Notes: generated by a model from the letters alone, not told the origin. 40,350 nucleotides of DNA from JAAFIP01 sp031367325 (GCA_031367325.1 JANLPQ010000067.1:1-40350), one strand, 5' to 3'. Positions 1 to 8,181 are shown, numbered from the stretch's first letter. Translations and numbers: made by a program.

Positions 1-274
1 CTGAATCGCTGTTTTGATCACTCATCAGTTGACGCGCTGATCGACTCCGTAGTTCGGTGCCAGTTGCCCCACCAGATCCTAGTCTGGCTCGACTCGGGCA
101 CCCTCACCCACCTGCGCATCACAGTCGCCCCACAACTGTGGCCCGCGTACTGCGGATATGCATGGTGGCCCAGACTCCACCCCGATGTGACGGTACCGGC
201 CAGCGTAGGCACCCAATCGCAAAGAGCTCGAACTGTGGCCAGTTTGGGCCCTTTGCTAAGGTTTCGCGCTTGGC
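1..274. other. Gene-free stretch downstream of lpdA
   Basis: No convincing gene or RNA is visible here. The open frames that cross this stretch have no recognisable domain, and one of them overlaps the lpdA 3' end antisense. I see no clear rho-independent terminator for the PDH operon. It may lie beyond the left edge or be factor-dependent. Confidence 0.4.
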
Positions 275-2158
275 TTATTTGCGCGCCGGCGGCACATCCG
301 TACAAGACCCATGCGCAATCTCTGCCGCCATGCCGATGCTCTCGCCTAGCGTGGGGTGCGGGTGGATGGTTTTGCCTATGTCTACTGCATCTGCGCCCAT
401 CTCGATGGCCAGGGCGATTTCGCCGATCATGTCGCCTGCGTGCGTGCCTACCATGCCGCCGCCTAGGATTTTGCCGTGGCCGTGGGCCTCGGGGGAATCA
501 TCGAACAGTAGTTTGGTCACGCCTTCGTCGCGGCCGTTGGCTATGGCGCGGCCTGATGCGGTCCAAGGGAACAGGCCTTTTTTGACCTTGATGCCTTGCG
601 CTTTGGCTTGGTCTTCGGTCAGGCCTACCCAGGCTACTTCGGGGTCGGTGTAGGCCACGCTGGGGATGACGCGGGCGTTGAAGGCGGCTGCGGCAAGCTC
701 TTTGTTGCCTTGCTGCTCGCCTGCTATGACTTCTGCCGCTACATGCCCTTCGTGCACGGCTTTGTGGGCTAGCATGGGCTGGCCGATGATGTCGCCTATG
801 GCGAAGATGTGGGGCACGTTGGTGCGCATTTGGATGTCGACGTTGATGAAGCCACGGTCGGTGACGGCTACGCCGGCTTTGTCAGCAGCAATCTTTTTGC
901 CGTTGGGGCTGCGGCCTACGGCTTGCAGGACCAAGTCGTAGGTTTGGGGGGCTGGCGCGGTGCCGCCCTCCACTGCAGGTGCAAAGGTCACTTCGATGCC
1001 TGCGGGAGTTGCTTTCGCACCCACCGTTTTGGTATTGAGCATGATGTTGTCAAAGCGCGGGGCATTCATCTTTTGCCAGATTTTGACCAGGTCGCGGTCT
1101 GCGCCTTGCATCAGGCCGTCCAGCATTTCCACCACGTCTAGGCGTGCGCCCAGGGTGCTATACACGGTACCCATTTCTAGGCCGATGATGCCGCCGCCTA
1201 AGATCAGCATGCGTTTGGGAACTTCTTTTAGCTCTAGTGCGCCGGTGCTGTCCACTACGCGCGGGTCAGTATCAAGCCCATCCTTCTGCATAAAGGGCAG
1301 GCGCACGGCTTGGCTGCCTGCGGCGATGATGCAGTTTTTAAACTGGATAACTTTTTTGCTGCCGGTTTTTTCTTGCGCTTCTCCGCTGGTTTCTTCTACT
1401 TCTACGTGGTGGGCGCTGACAAAGGCGCCGTAGCCGCGCACTATGGTGACCTTGCGCATTTTGGCCATGGCAGCCAAGCCGCCTGTCAGCTTGCCTACGA
1501 CTTTTTCTTTATGGCCGCGCAGTTTGTCGATGTTGACGACCGGCTTGCCAAAGTCTATGCCCAGGTCGGCCATGTGGCTAACTTCGTCCATCACGGCTGC
1601 TACGTGCAGTAGCGCTTTGGACGGGATGCAACCGACGTTCAGGCATACGCCGCCTAGCTTGGCATAGCGCTCGACGATGATGACTTTCAGGCCCAAGTCT
1701 GCAGCGCGAAAAGCTGCGCTGTAGCCGCCGGGGCCTGCACCTAGAACGAGCAGGTCGCAGTCCAGGTCCGTCTTGCCTGTGTAGCTAGATGCTATGGATG
1801 TAATAGCTGCTTGAGCAGGATTTACTTGGGTTACTGGCTGATTTGATGCTGAAATGGGTGCTTGGGGTGCGGTAGAGGGCGCTGGGGCTGGGGCTGCCGT
1901 GGTATTGCCAGTTGCAGCGTCTGCAGACTCTAGCGTTAGCACTACCGAGCCTTGTTTTACCTTGTCGCCAATCTTGATACGCAGCTCATTGACCACGCCA
2001 GCCGCAGACGATGGAATTTCCATCGAGGCTTTGTCGCTTTCTACGGTGATGAGCGATTGGTCTGCCTTGATGGTGTCGCCGGGTTTGACCATCAGCTCGA
2101 TGACGGTGACTTCGTCGAAGTCGCCAATGTCGGGGACTTTAATTTCTATGACTGACAT
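275..2158 (-). CDS. lpdA: Dihydrolipoyl dehydrogenase (E3) with N-terminal lipoyl domain
   Basis: This is the E3 flavoprotein that reoxidises the dihydrolipoamide of the pyruvate dehydrogenase complex and passes electrons to NAD+. The 627 residues comprise a lipoyl domain (about 1-78, lipoylated Lys43 in ESDKASMEIP), an Ala/Pro linker, and the E3 body. The body shows an FAD motif GAGPGG (140-145), the redox disulphide Cys172/Cys177 in GGVCLNVGCIPSK, an NAD motif GGGIIG (321-326) and the C-terminal His601/Glu606 pair in HPHPTLGES. Fused lipoyl-E3 enzymes are typical of betaproteobacteria. The start has a good ribosome site (CAGGAG). It is the last gene of the PDH operon, 133 bp after the proteasome-like gene. 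Residues about 104-126 of the linker are encoded by a dispersed repeat (1783-1853). Identification is secure. Confidence 0.97.
   Translation of the reverse strand: MSVIEIKVPDIGDFDEVTVIELMVKPGDTIKADQSLITVESDKASMEIPSSAAGVVNELRIKIGDKVKQGSVVLTLESADAATGNTTAAPAPAPSTAPQAPISASNQPVTQVNPAQAAITSIASSYTGKTDLDCDLLVLGAGPGGYSAAFRAADLGLKVIIVERYAKLGGVCLNVGCIPSKALLHVAAVMDEVSHMADLGIDFGKPVVNIDKLRGHKEKVVGKLTGGLAAMAKMRKVTIVRGYGAFVSAHHVEVEETSGEAQEKTGSKKVIQFKNCIIAAGSQAVRLPFMQKDGLDTDPRVVDSTGALELKEVPKRMLILGGGIIGLEMGTVYSTLGARLDVVEMLDGLMQGADRDLVKIWQKMNAPRFDNIMLNTKTVGAKATPAGIEVTFAPAVEGGTAPAPQTYDLVLQAVGRSPNGKKIAADKAGVAVTDRGFINVDIQMRTNVPHIFAIGDIIGQPMLAHKAVHEGHVAAEVIAGEQQGNKELAAAAFNARVIPSVAYTDPEVAWVGLTEDQAKAQGIKVKKGLFPWTASGRAIANGRDEGVTKLLFDDSPEAHGHGKILGGGMVGTHAGDMIGEIALAIEMGADAVDIGKTIHPHPTLGESIGMAAEIAHGSCTDVPPARK
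1783..1853 (+). repeat. Dispersed repeat copy 1, inside lpdA linker
   Basis: The core AATAGCTGCTTGAGCAGGAT followed by TTACTTGGGTTA lies in the + orientation, antisense to lpdA. It is read in frame as ASNQPVTQVNPAQAAITSIA in the linker between the lipoyl and FAD domains. It is one of ten related copies in the window. Confidence 0.85.
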
Positions 2159-2189
2159 TTGTTGGCTCCTGGCAGCGCTGTGCGCTGCG

Positions 2190-2281
2190 AAATTAAAAGG
2201 GGTCAGAGCACAATTTCGCTCTTGGTGGAATGGGGCGCATTCTTGAGTAATGCGAAATAGTGATCTGACCCCATTTAATTT
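2190..2281. repeat. MITE/REP-like inverted repeat between the BPH-like gene and lpdA
   Basis: Two 30-nt arms (2190-2219 and 2252-2281) match as inverted repeats with three mismatches. Each contains the motif GGGGTCAGA and ends in ATTTCGC, and the loop is 32 nt. The motif AAATTAAATGGGGTCAGA resembles REP/MITE elements mobilised by Y1 (IS200-like, RAYT) transposases; that link is from memory. No transposase gene is present in the window. As RNA it would make a long hairpin within the PDH operon transcript. Confidence 0.75.
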
Positions 2282-2291
2282 CCGATCACCT

Positions 2292-2876
2292 TCACTTCTT
2301 GAGTTTCATCGTGAACACGTTAATCGGGCCCGCAGAGTTCTTGTCAAACTCGCAGCCTGCTACTACGCCGGCAACGGCTACTTCGCGGGCGGTTTTAGCT
2401 TTGGCAAACACTGCGTTCATCGCGCCCAGTGCAAACCCGCGGCCAGATCCTATGCCCCAAAACTCTTTGAACTCAAACACTTCGCGGTAGCTGTACAGGC
2501 CAAAAATGCCTGCGCTGTTGGCTACCAGCACGCTGAACTGCATGGACTCGTAGGGGTCGGCGTCTTCTTCTTTGGTTTGCAGAAAGAAAGTTTCTTTCAA
2601 TATGGGGTGCAGCTTGAGGAAGGTGTCATACACCTCGTCTTTGCTATGCAATTTCAGCTCGCCTTTGGGTAGCGCCGCCAGCGCTTTGCGCAGGGCAGGA
2701 AAATGCGCCACGGTGCCCGCAGTGGCGACAAAGCTGGCACCGCCCACGGCGTCAATCTTGAAGACTTTTTCATTCGCCTCAAACCGGTGCGGCAAGCGCG
2801 TGTCGCCGAAGGTGACGAGTGAATCAGTGCCTACTGCAACCTGGCCTGCTTTTTTAACGACTACTACAGTGGTCAT
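2292..2876 (-). CDS. Proteasome/HslV-like Ntn hydrolase, probably BPH (beta-proteobacterial proteasome homologue)
   Basis: A 194-residue protein of the proteasome beta-subunit fold. The N-terminus MTTVVVVKKAGQVAVGTDS aligns with HslV (MTTIV...AGDG). Removal of Met1 would expose a catalytic Thr, with Asp18 and Lys37 (in NEKVFK) at the positions of HslV Asp17 and Lys33. No propeptide is present. It is longer than HslV and has no adjacent hslU-like ATPase. The best family match I know is BPH, a double-ring peptidase described in betaproteobacteria. Assignment to BPH rather than HslV is inference, based on length, divergence and taxon. It starts 10 bp after the aceF stop with a site AAGGG, so it is translated from the PDH operon. 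Substrate and role are unknown to me. Confidence 0.8.
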   Translation of the reverse strand: MTTVVVVKKAGQVAVGTDSLVTFGDTRLPHRFEANEKVFKIDAVGGASFVATAGTVAHFPALRKALAALPKGELKLHSKDEVYDTFLKLHPILKETFFLQTKEEDADPYESMQFSVLVANSAGIFGLYSYREVFEFKEFWGIGSGRGFALGAMNAVFAKAKTAREVAVAGVVAGCEFDKNSAGPINVFTMKLKK

Positions 2877-2886
2877 GCTGCAGCCC

Positions 2887-4686
2887 TTACAGCATCACTC
2901 GGCGAAAGTCGCCGAGAATTTGACAAAGGTAGGCGTTAAAGCGTGCGGCAGATGCACCGTCGATAACGCGGTGGTCCCAGCTAAGCGACAGCGGTAGCAT
3001 GAGGCGCGGCACAAACTTGTCGCCGTCCCACACAGGTTCTATCTGGCTCTTGCACACACCGAGAATAGCCACTTCAGGCGCGTTGATGATGGGCGTGAAA
3101 TAGCGCCCACCAATGCCGCCCAGCGACGATATGGTGAAGCACGCGCCTTGCATGTCGGCAGGGACCAGCTTGCCATCGCGCGCTTTGCCAGCCATCTCGC
3201 CCATTTCTTTGCTGATTTGCAGCACGCCTTTTTTGTCAGCGTCTTTGATAACGGGTACCACCAAGCCGTTAGGTGTGTCTGCTGCAAAACCAATATGGAA
3301 ATATTGCTTTAGCACCAGCTGGTCGCCTTCAAGCGAGCTGTTAAACGTGGGAAATTTCTTCAGCGCTGCCACTGACGCTTTGATGAGGAAGGCCAGCATG
3401 GTGATCTTCAAGCCTGCCTTTTCGTTTTCTTTGTTCATCTGCACACGGAAGGCTTCTAGCTCGGTGATGTCGGCGTCGTCATGGTTAGTCACGTGGGGGA
3501 TCATCACCCAGTTGCGGTGCAGGTTGGCAGCGCTGATCTTCTTGATACGCGACATGTCAACGCGCTCGACCGCGCCAAACTTGGCAAAGTCAACTTTGGG
3601 CCAAGGGATAAGGCCCAGGCCCGCGCCATCATTGCCTGATTGGCCTTTTGAAGCCGTATTACCTGCTTGGGCAGCTATGGTTTGCGTAGCGCCTACCATC
3701 ACAGATTTAGTGAAGCTTTGAATGTCTGTCTCGGTAATGCGGCCTTTGATACCGCTGCCTTTAACCTCGCCTAATGGCACGCCCAGCTCGCGCGCAAACT
3801 TGCGCACAGACGGGGACGCGTGGGGCAAGCTGCCGGTGGGGGCGACGTTAGGGTTGTGGGCAGGCACGGCTGGTGCAGTTGCAGTTGACTGTACTGCTGC
3901 AACTGCTGAGGGTACTTGGGCAGGCTCTGTGCTAGCAGAACTAGTGGGCGCGGCAGCTGAGGTGGTTGCCGGAGCAGAGGCTACTGATACTGCCGCAGCT
4001 GCAGAAGTAGGTGCGGATGCAGGTGCGGATGTGGTGGCTGCAGCCACGCCTTCCAACACCACAATCAAGTCCCCAATATTGACCGTGTCACCCAGCTTGA
4101 CCTTCAGTTCTTTCACCACACCGGCGTGGCTTGACGGTATTTCCATCGATGCTTTGTCGCTTTCCACCGTCATCAGGCTTTGCTCTACTTTGACGGTGTC
4201 GCCTACCTTCACCAGCATTTCGATCACGGCCACATCTTTAAAGTCGCCAATATCAGGCACCTTGACCATGACAGGGCCTACTACAGAATTAATAGCTACT
4301 TGAGCAGTATTTACTTGGGTTACAGCCGTATTTGATGCTGAAATAACAGGTGCTGGGGCAGTTGTGGGTGTGGCTGCAGGTGTAGCTGCGGGCGCGGCCA
4401 CTGGGGCTGCAGCTGGCGCGGGCGTTGGTGCAGCGGCCGCTGCGCTGGCAGCAGCTTCTACCACGATGACCACCGAGCCTTGCTTGACCTTATCGCCCAT
4501 CTTAATGCGCAGCTCTTTGACCACGCCTGCGGTACTAGACGGTATTTCCATCGACGCTTTGTCAGATTCTACGGTAATAAGCGACTGCTCAACTTTGACC
4601 GTGTCGCCTACTTTCACCATCAGCTCGATAACCGTCACTTCATCAAAGTCGCCAATGTCGGGGACTTGTACTTCTACTAATGCCAT
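2887..4686 (-). CDS. aceF: Pyruvate dehydrogenase E2, dihydrolipoamide acetyltransferase
   Basis: The core acetyltransferase of the PDH complex, moving acetyl groups from lipoamide to CoA. Its 599 residues contain two lipoyl domains (about 1-78 and 139-213; Lys43 and Lys178 in ESDKASMEIP), long Ala/Pro/Thr-rich swinging linkers, a peripheral-subunit-binding domain (about 288-325) and the catalytic domain ending in the motif HRVIDG (His572, Asp576). The ribosome site AGGAGAG overlaps the aceE stop codon TAG, so translation is probably coupled. Residues about 117-137, just before the second lipoyl domain, are encoded by a dispersed repeat. The first lipoyl domain is very similar to that of LpdA, which suggests duplication or gene conversion. 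Identification is secure. Confidence 0.97.
   Translation of the reverse strand: MALVEVQVPDIGDFDEVTVIELMVKVGDTVKVEQSLITVESDKASMEIPSSTAGVVKELRIKMGDKVKQGSVVIVVEAAASAAAAAPTPAPAAAPVAAPAATPAATPTTAPAPVISASNTAVTQVNTAQVAINSVVGPVMVKVPDIGDFKDVAVIEMLVKVGDTVKVEQSLMTVESDKASMEIPSSHAGVVKELKVKLGDTVNIGDLIVVLEGVAAATTSAPASAPTSAAAAVSVASAPATTSAAAPTSSASTEPAQVPSAVAAVQSTATAPAVPAHNPNVAPTGSLPHASPSVRKFARELGVPLGEVKGSGIKGRITETDIQSFTKSVMVGATQTIAAQAGNTASKGQSGNDGAGLGLIPWPKVDFAKFGAVERVDMSRIKKISAANLHRNWVMIPHVTNHDDADITELEAFRVQMNKENEKAGLKITMLAFLIKASVAALKKFPTFNSSLEGDQLVLKQYFHIGFAADTPNGLVVPVIKDADKKGVLQISKEMGEMAGKARDGKLVPADMQGACFTISSLGGIGGRYFTPIINAPEVAILGVCKSQIEPVWDGDKFVPRLMLPLSLSWDHRVIDGASAARFNAYLCQILGDFRRVML
4277..4344 (+). repeat. 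Dispersed repeat copy 2, inside aceF linker
   Basis: AATAGCTACTTGAGCAGTAT followed by TTACTTGGGTTACA lies antisense to aceF. It is read in frame as ASNTAVTQVNTAQVAINSV, between the first linker and the second lipoyl domain. The reading frame is the same as in copies 1 and 9. Confidence 0.85.
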
Positions 4687-4695
4687 TTGTCTCTC

Positions 4696-7413
4696 CTAGG
4701 CGTACAACGGATTGATCTTGTCGACTTTGATGCCGTATTTTTTAATCGCCTCGGCCACTTTGGCCAATGGCAATTTACTGTCTTCGGCCAGTGCCTTCAG
4801 TGCAGCCACCACAATGTAATGGCGGTTCACCTCAAAGTGTTCACGCAGCTTGCTACGAAAGTCGCTGCGACCAAAACCGTCGGTACCCAGCACTTTGTAG
4901 TTGCGGCCCTTGCCGACAAAGGGGCGAATCTGCTCGGCATACGCCTTCATGTAGTCGGTTGACGCAATTACCGGGCCCGTGGTGGTAGCCAGTTGCGATT
5001 CAACAAAGCTCACGCGCGCTTTGTCTGTGGGGTGCAGCAGGTTAAAGCGGTCGCAGTCTTGGCCTTCGCGGGTGAGCTCGTTAAAGCTTGGGCAGCTCCA
5101 CACATTGGCACCCACGCCCCACTCTTTTTCTAGCAGCTCTTTGGCAAATTGCGACTCACGCAAAATAGTGCCCGAGCCTAGCAAATTGACGGTAAGGTCT
5201 TTCTTGGCCGCTTCTTGCAGCAGATACATGCCTTTGATGATCTGCTCCTCCGTGCCAGCCTTGAGGCCAGGCATGGGGTAGTTTTCGTTCAGTAGTGTGA
5301 TGTAGTAGTACACGTTGTCTTGCTTCTCGACCATGCGCTTTAGGCCGTGGTGCAAGATCACACCCACTTCGTGCGCAAAGGTCGGGTCGTACGATATGCA
5401 GTTGGGAATCGTACCCGCCATGATGTGGCTGTGGCCGTCTTCGTGCTGCAGGCCTTCGCCGTTTAGCGTAGTGCGGCCACTGGTGCCGCCCAGCAAAAAG
5501 CCGCGCGCCTGCATGTCGCCCGCAGCCCAAGCCAAGTCGCCAACGCGTTGAAAACCAAACATCGAGTAGTACACATAAAACGGCACCATGATGCGGTTAG
5601 ATGTGCTGTACGACGTAGCGGCTGCTATCCAGCTGCTCATGCCGCCCGCTTCGTTAATGCCCTCTTGCAGAATCTGCCCTTTGACATCTTCTTTGTAGTA
5701 CATCACCTGCTCTTTATCTACCGGGGTGTACTGCTGGCCTGCAGGGTTGTAGATGCCCACTTGGCGAAACAATCCTTCCATGCCAAAAGTGCGCGCCTCG
5801 TCTACCAAGATAGGCACAATGCGCGGGCCCAGCGCTTGGTCGCGCAGCAGCTGGGTAAGAAAGCGCACATAGGCTTGCGTGGTCGATATTTCGCGGCCCT
5901 CGGCGGTGGGCTCCATCACGGCTTTAAACACGTCTAGTGCAGGCACGGTAAAGCTCTCATCGGCCTTTACGCGGCGGTGCGGCAAGTAGCCGCCCAGCGC
6001 TTTGCGGCGCTCGTGCAGGTACTTCATCTCTGGCGTGTCGTCAGCGGGTTTGTAGAAAGGTAAATCCGCAATCTGGCTGTCAGGGATGGGGATGTTAAAG
6101 CGGTCGCGGAAAGCTTTGATATCTTCGTCACCCAGTTTTTTGGTTTGGTGAACGGTGTTCTTGCCTTCACCAATTTTGCCCATGCCAAAACCTTTGACGG
6201 TTTTAATCAGCAGCACGGTGGGCTGGCCTTTGTGGTTTACGGCTTTGTCAAATGCTGCGTAGACTTTTTGCGAGTCATGACCGCCGCGTTTTAAATTCCA
6301 AATCTCGTCGTCGCTCATGTGCGCCACCATCTCTAGCGTGCGCGGGTCGCGGCCAAAGAAATGTTTGCGTACGTACGCGCCGTCGTTGGCCTTGAAGGCT
6401 TGGTAGTCGCCGTCTAGCGTGTCCATCATTAGCTTTTTTAATGCGCCTTCTTTGTCGCGCGCCAAGAGGGCATCCCAGCCGCTGCCCCACAGCAGCTTTA
6501 TGACGTTCCAGCCGCTACCGCGAAACTCACCTTCTAGCTCTTGCACAATTTTTCCGTTGCCACGTACCGGGCCGTCCAGGCGCTGCAAGTTGCAGTTGAT
6601 AACGAAAATCAAATTGTCTAAATTCTCACGTGCTGCCAAGCCGATAGCGCCCAATGATTCCACTTCGTCCATCTCGCCGTCGCCACAAAACACCCACACC
6701 TTGCGGTTCTCTGTGTTGGCAATGCCGCGTGCGTGCAGGTATTTTAAAAAGCGCGCTTGGTAAATCGCCATCAATGGGCCGAGACCCATGGACACGGTAG
6801 GGAACTGCCAAAACTCAGGCATCAGCTTGGGGTGCGGGTAGCTAGACAAGCCCTTGCCGTCCACCTCTTGGCGGAAGTTGAGCAACTGCTCTTCGGTCAA
6901 GCGGCCCTCTAGGTAAGCGCGTGCGTACACACCGGGCGACACATGGCCTTGAATGTACAAACAATCACCGCCATGCTCTTTACCCGGTTCGGCACTCTCA
7001 GCATGCCAAAAATGGTTAAAGCCTGCACCAAACATACTGGCCAACGATGCGAACGAGCCAATATGGCCGCCCAAATCGCCACCGTCTGCGGGGTTATGCC
7101 GATTGGCCTTCACCACCATGGCCATGGCGTTCCAGCGCATGTAAGCACGCAGGCGTTCTTCGATGTCCAGGTTACCGGGGCAGTGCTTTTCTTCGGATGG
7201 TTCTAGCGTGTTGACATAGCCTGTGGTGGCCGAGAAAGGCATGTCGATGCTGCTTTGGCGGGCATGCTCTAAAAGTTGCTCTAGCAAGTAGTGCGCACGC
7301 TCAGGACCTTCGGCCTCAATCACAGCGGACAGTGCATCCATCCATTCACGGGTTTCTAGGGAATCTGTGTCGTTGGTAGCGGCGCCAAAAAGATTTGTGG
7401 GTACTGCAGACAT
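4696..7413 (-). CDS. aceE: Pyruvate dehydrogenase E1 component (homodimeric type)
   Basis: This thiamine-diphosphate enzyme decarboxylates pyruvate and reductively acetylates the lipoyl groups of AceF. It is 905 residues, the normal size for the single-chain E1 of proteobacteria. The TPP/Mg motif begins GDGEMDE (244-250) and ends NCN (273-275). The N-terminal sequence MSAVPTNLFG and the ribosome site GAAGGAG place the start at 7413. An in-frame ATG at 7476 would add 21 residues but lies in the leader hairpin and has no such site. It is the first gene of the operon and is followed by aceF, a BPH-like gene and lpdA. Identification is secure. Confidence 0.97.
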   Translation of the reverse strand: MSAVPTNLFGAATNDTDSLETREWMDALSAVIEAEGPERAHYLLEQLLEHARQSSIDMPFSATTGYVNTLEPSEEKHCPGNLDIEERLRAYMRWNAMAMVVKANRHNPADGGDLGGHIGSFASLASMFGAGFNHFWHAESAEPGKEHGGDCLYIQGHVSPGVYARAYLEGRLTEEQLLNFRQEVDGKGLSSYPHPKLMPEFWQFPTVSMGLGPLMAIYQARFLKYLHARGIANTENRKVWVFCGDGEMDEVESLGAIGLAARENLDNLIFVINCNLQRLDGPVRGNGKIVQELEGEFRGSGWNVIKLLWGSGWDALLARDKEGALKKLMMDTLDGDYQAFKANDGAYVRKHFFGRDPRTLEMVAHMSDDEIWNLKRGGHDSQKVYAAFDKAVNHKGQPTVLLIKTVKGFGMGKIGEGKNTVHQTKKLGDEDIKAFRDRFNIPIPDSQIADLPFYKPADDTPEMKYLHERRKALGGYLPHRRVKADESFTVPALDVFKAVMEPTAEGREISTTQAYVRFLTQLLRDQALGPRIVPILVDEARTFGMEGLFRQVGIYNPAGQQYTPVDKEQVMYYKEDVKGQILQEGINEAGGMSSWIAAATSYSTSNRIMVPFYVYYSMFGFQRVGDLAWAAGDMQARGFLLGGTSGRTTLNGEGLQHEDGHSHIMAGTIPNCISYDPTFAHEVGVILHHGLKRMVEKQDNVYYYITLLNENYPMPGLKAGTEEQIIKGMYLLQEAAKKDLTVNLLGSGTILRESQFAKELLEKEWGVGANVWSCPSFNELTREGQDCDRFNLLHPTDKARVSFVESQLATTTGPVIASTDYMKAYAEQIRPFVGKGRNYKVLGTDGFGRSDFRSKLREHFEVNRHYIVVAALKALAEDSKLPLAKVAEAIKKYGIKVDKINPLYA

Positions 7414-7446
7414 GGATTCTCCTTCGGTGCTGCGTGGTTTGTCTTT

Positions 7447-7470
7447 GTGCACGCAGGATACAGCGTGCAC
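7447..7470 (-). promoter_or_regulatory. Leader inverted repeat upstream of aceE
   Basis: GTGCACGC and GCGTGCAC form a perfect 8-bp inverted repeat around an 8-nt loop. It lies between the predicted promoter and the aceE ribosome site. It could be an operator or a leader RNA hairpin. I see no match to the E. coli PdhR consensus. Confidence 0.5.
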
Positions 7471-7492
7471 CATCATTTAGTACAGAACCTCT

Positions 7493-7520
7493 ATTATTCC
7501 ATAGTTTTTTATAATTTCAA
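7493..7520 (-). promoter_or_regulatory. Predicted sigma-70 promoter of the PDH operon
   Basis: On the minus strand, TTGAAA (7515-7520) and AATAAT (7493-7498) are separated by 16 bp. Each matches the sigma-70 consensus at 5 of 6 positions. They sit in an A/T-rich stretch about 80 bp upstream of the aceE start. Confidence 0.5.
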
Positions 7521-7633
7521 ATTGTGCTTATCATTTTCTTATTATGAAATATGTTTTGTCTGAATGCGTGTGTACTTGCAGCTTTTCGTTTTGAAAATTG
7601 ATTTTCAGTGAGCGTGAGGTTAGAACATGGAGG

Positions 7634-7680
7634 TTCTTAAATCGTGAACTTTGAAGATTAATATTCTTAGATCGTGAACT
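7634..7680. repeat. 17-bp direct repeats upstream of the PDH promoter
   Basis: TTCTTAAATCGTGAACT (7634-7650) and TTCTTAGATCGTGAACT (7664-7680) differ at one base and are offset by 30 bp, about three helical turns. This spacing suits cooperative binding of a regulator. The first copy overlaps a loose palindrome, TTAGAAC-N6-GTTCTTAA. No regulator can be named. Confidence 0.5.
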
Positions 7681-7710
7681 GCGGCGATAGAGGACACGCT
7701 CTATCACCGC
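7681..7710. promoter_or_regulatory. Hairpin-forming inverted repeat in the aceE upstream region
   Basis: GCGGCGATAGAG and CTCTATCACCGC form a 12-bp stem with a 6-nt loop and one mismatch. The mismatch becomes a G-U pair only in minus-strand RNA. There is no U-tract on the minus-strand side, so it is not a classical terminator for that direction. Confidence 0.45.
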
Positions 7711-8153
7711 TTTGCGAATTTGTGTAGTGATCGTTTCGCATCAGCTTGGTCGCGATTGGTTGCAGTGGCGTAGCACGCAAAAACACCCCAATTCACGCGT
7801 ATTTCCTTAGTCTTTTAGCCGTTCTAGGCCGTAGAACCTGCTCAAGCAGCTATGCAATTCATAGTACCTAACCATTAAGAAACCATCATAAATTGCGGGC
7901 TGTTCAAACAACGCAAAGAACAATGTGACGAGTCGGGTCCGTCTCGATGAAAAATACGCAGAGAGGCGCGCGGTACAAAAGTTAGCCCAGTGCAACCTAG
8001 TTTCGCGCGTGTTCTCGGAGTATTTTTCGCGAAAGAGATGCCCGGCTCGAGTCCAGCGTTCCGGTGCGCACGCGAACCTAGCGACCACCCCAGAAAGCGC
8101 ATACGCATACGTTAACAATCAGCTAGGTCAACTCCTACAAGCTGTCAGCCCAT
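7711..8153. other. Gene-free stretch between the PDH upstream region and the TRAP binding protein gene
   Basis: Apart from dispersed repeat copy 3, I see nothing convincing. Short open frames on both strands overlap each other, lack ribosome sites and show no domain. The stretch may be decayed sequence or contain unrecognised regulatory RNA. Confidence 0.4.
7811..7867 (-). repeat. Dispersed repeat copy 3
   Basis: The reverse-orientation copy reads GTAGAACCTGCTCAAGCAGC followed by TATGCAATTCATAGTA, intergenic. It carries the short variant of the right flank (GTAGAAC rather than CCCAAGTAAAT), like copies 6 and 8. Confidence 0.8.
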
Positions 8154-8181
8154 AAAAAAAGCCACCCGAAGGTGGCTTTTT
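8154..8181 (-). terminator. Rho-independent terminator of the TRAP binding protein gene
   Basis: The minus-strand RNA has a GCCACC/GGTGGC stem closed by a UUCG tetraloop, followed by seven U residues. The flanking A- and T-tracts would also allow weaker termination on the other strand. Confidence 0.9.

Noticed and set aside
3722..4699. Long open frames on the plus strand opposite aceF (and similar ones opposite lpdA, aceE, clpA and icd)
   Set aside because: They are antisense shadows of conserved genes, driven by Ala/Pro-rich codon patterns; they have no ribosome sites or domain matches.
8035..8065. tRNA T-arm-like sequence GGCTCGAGTCCAGC
   Set aside because: The stems of the T-arm do not pair, no acceptor, D or anticodon arms can be drawn around it, and no CCA end is present.
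7807..8118. Possible 103-residue minus-strand protein
   Set aside because: It includes dispersed repeat copy 3, overlaps other equally long frames, and has no ribosome site or recognisable sequence.
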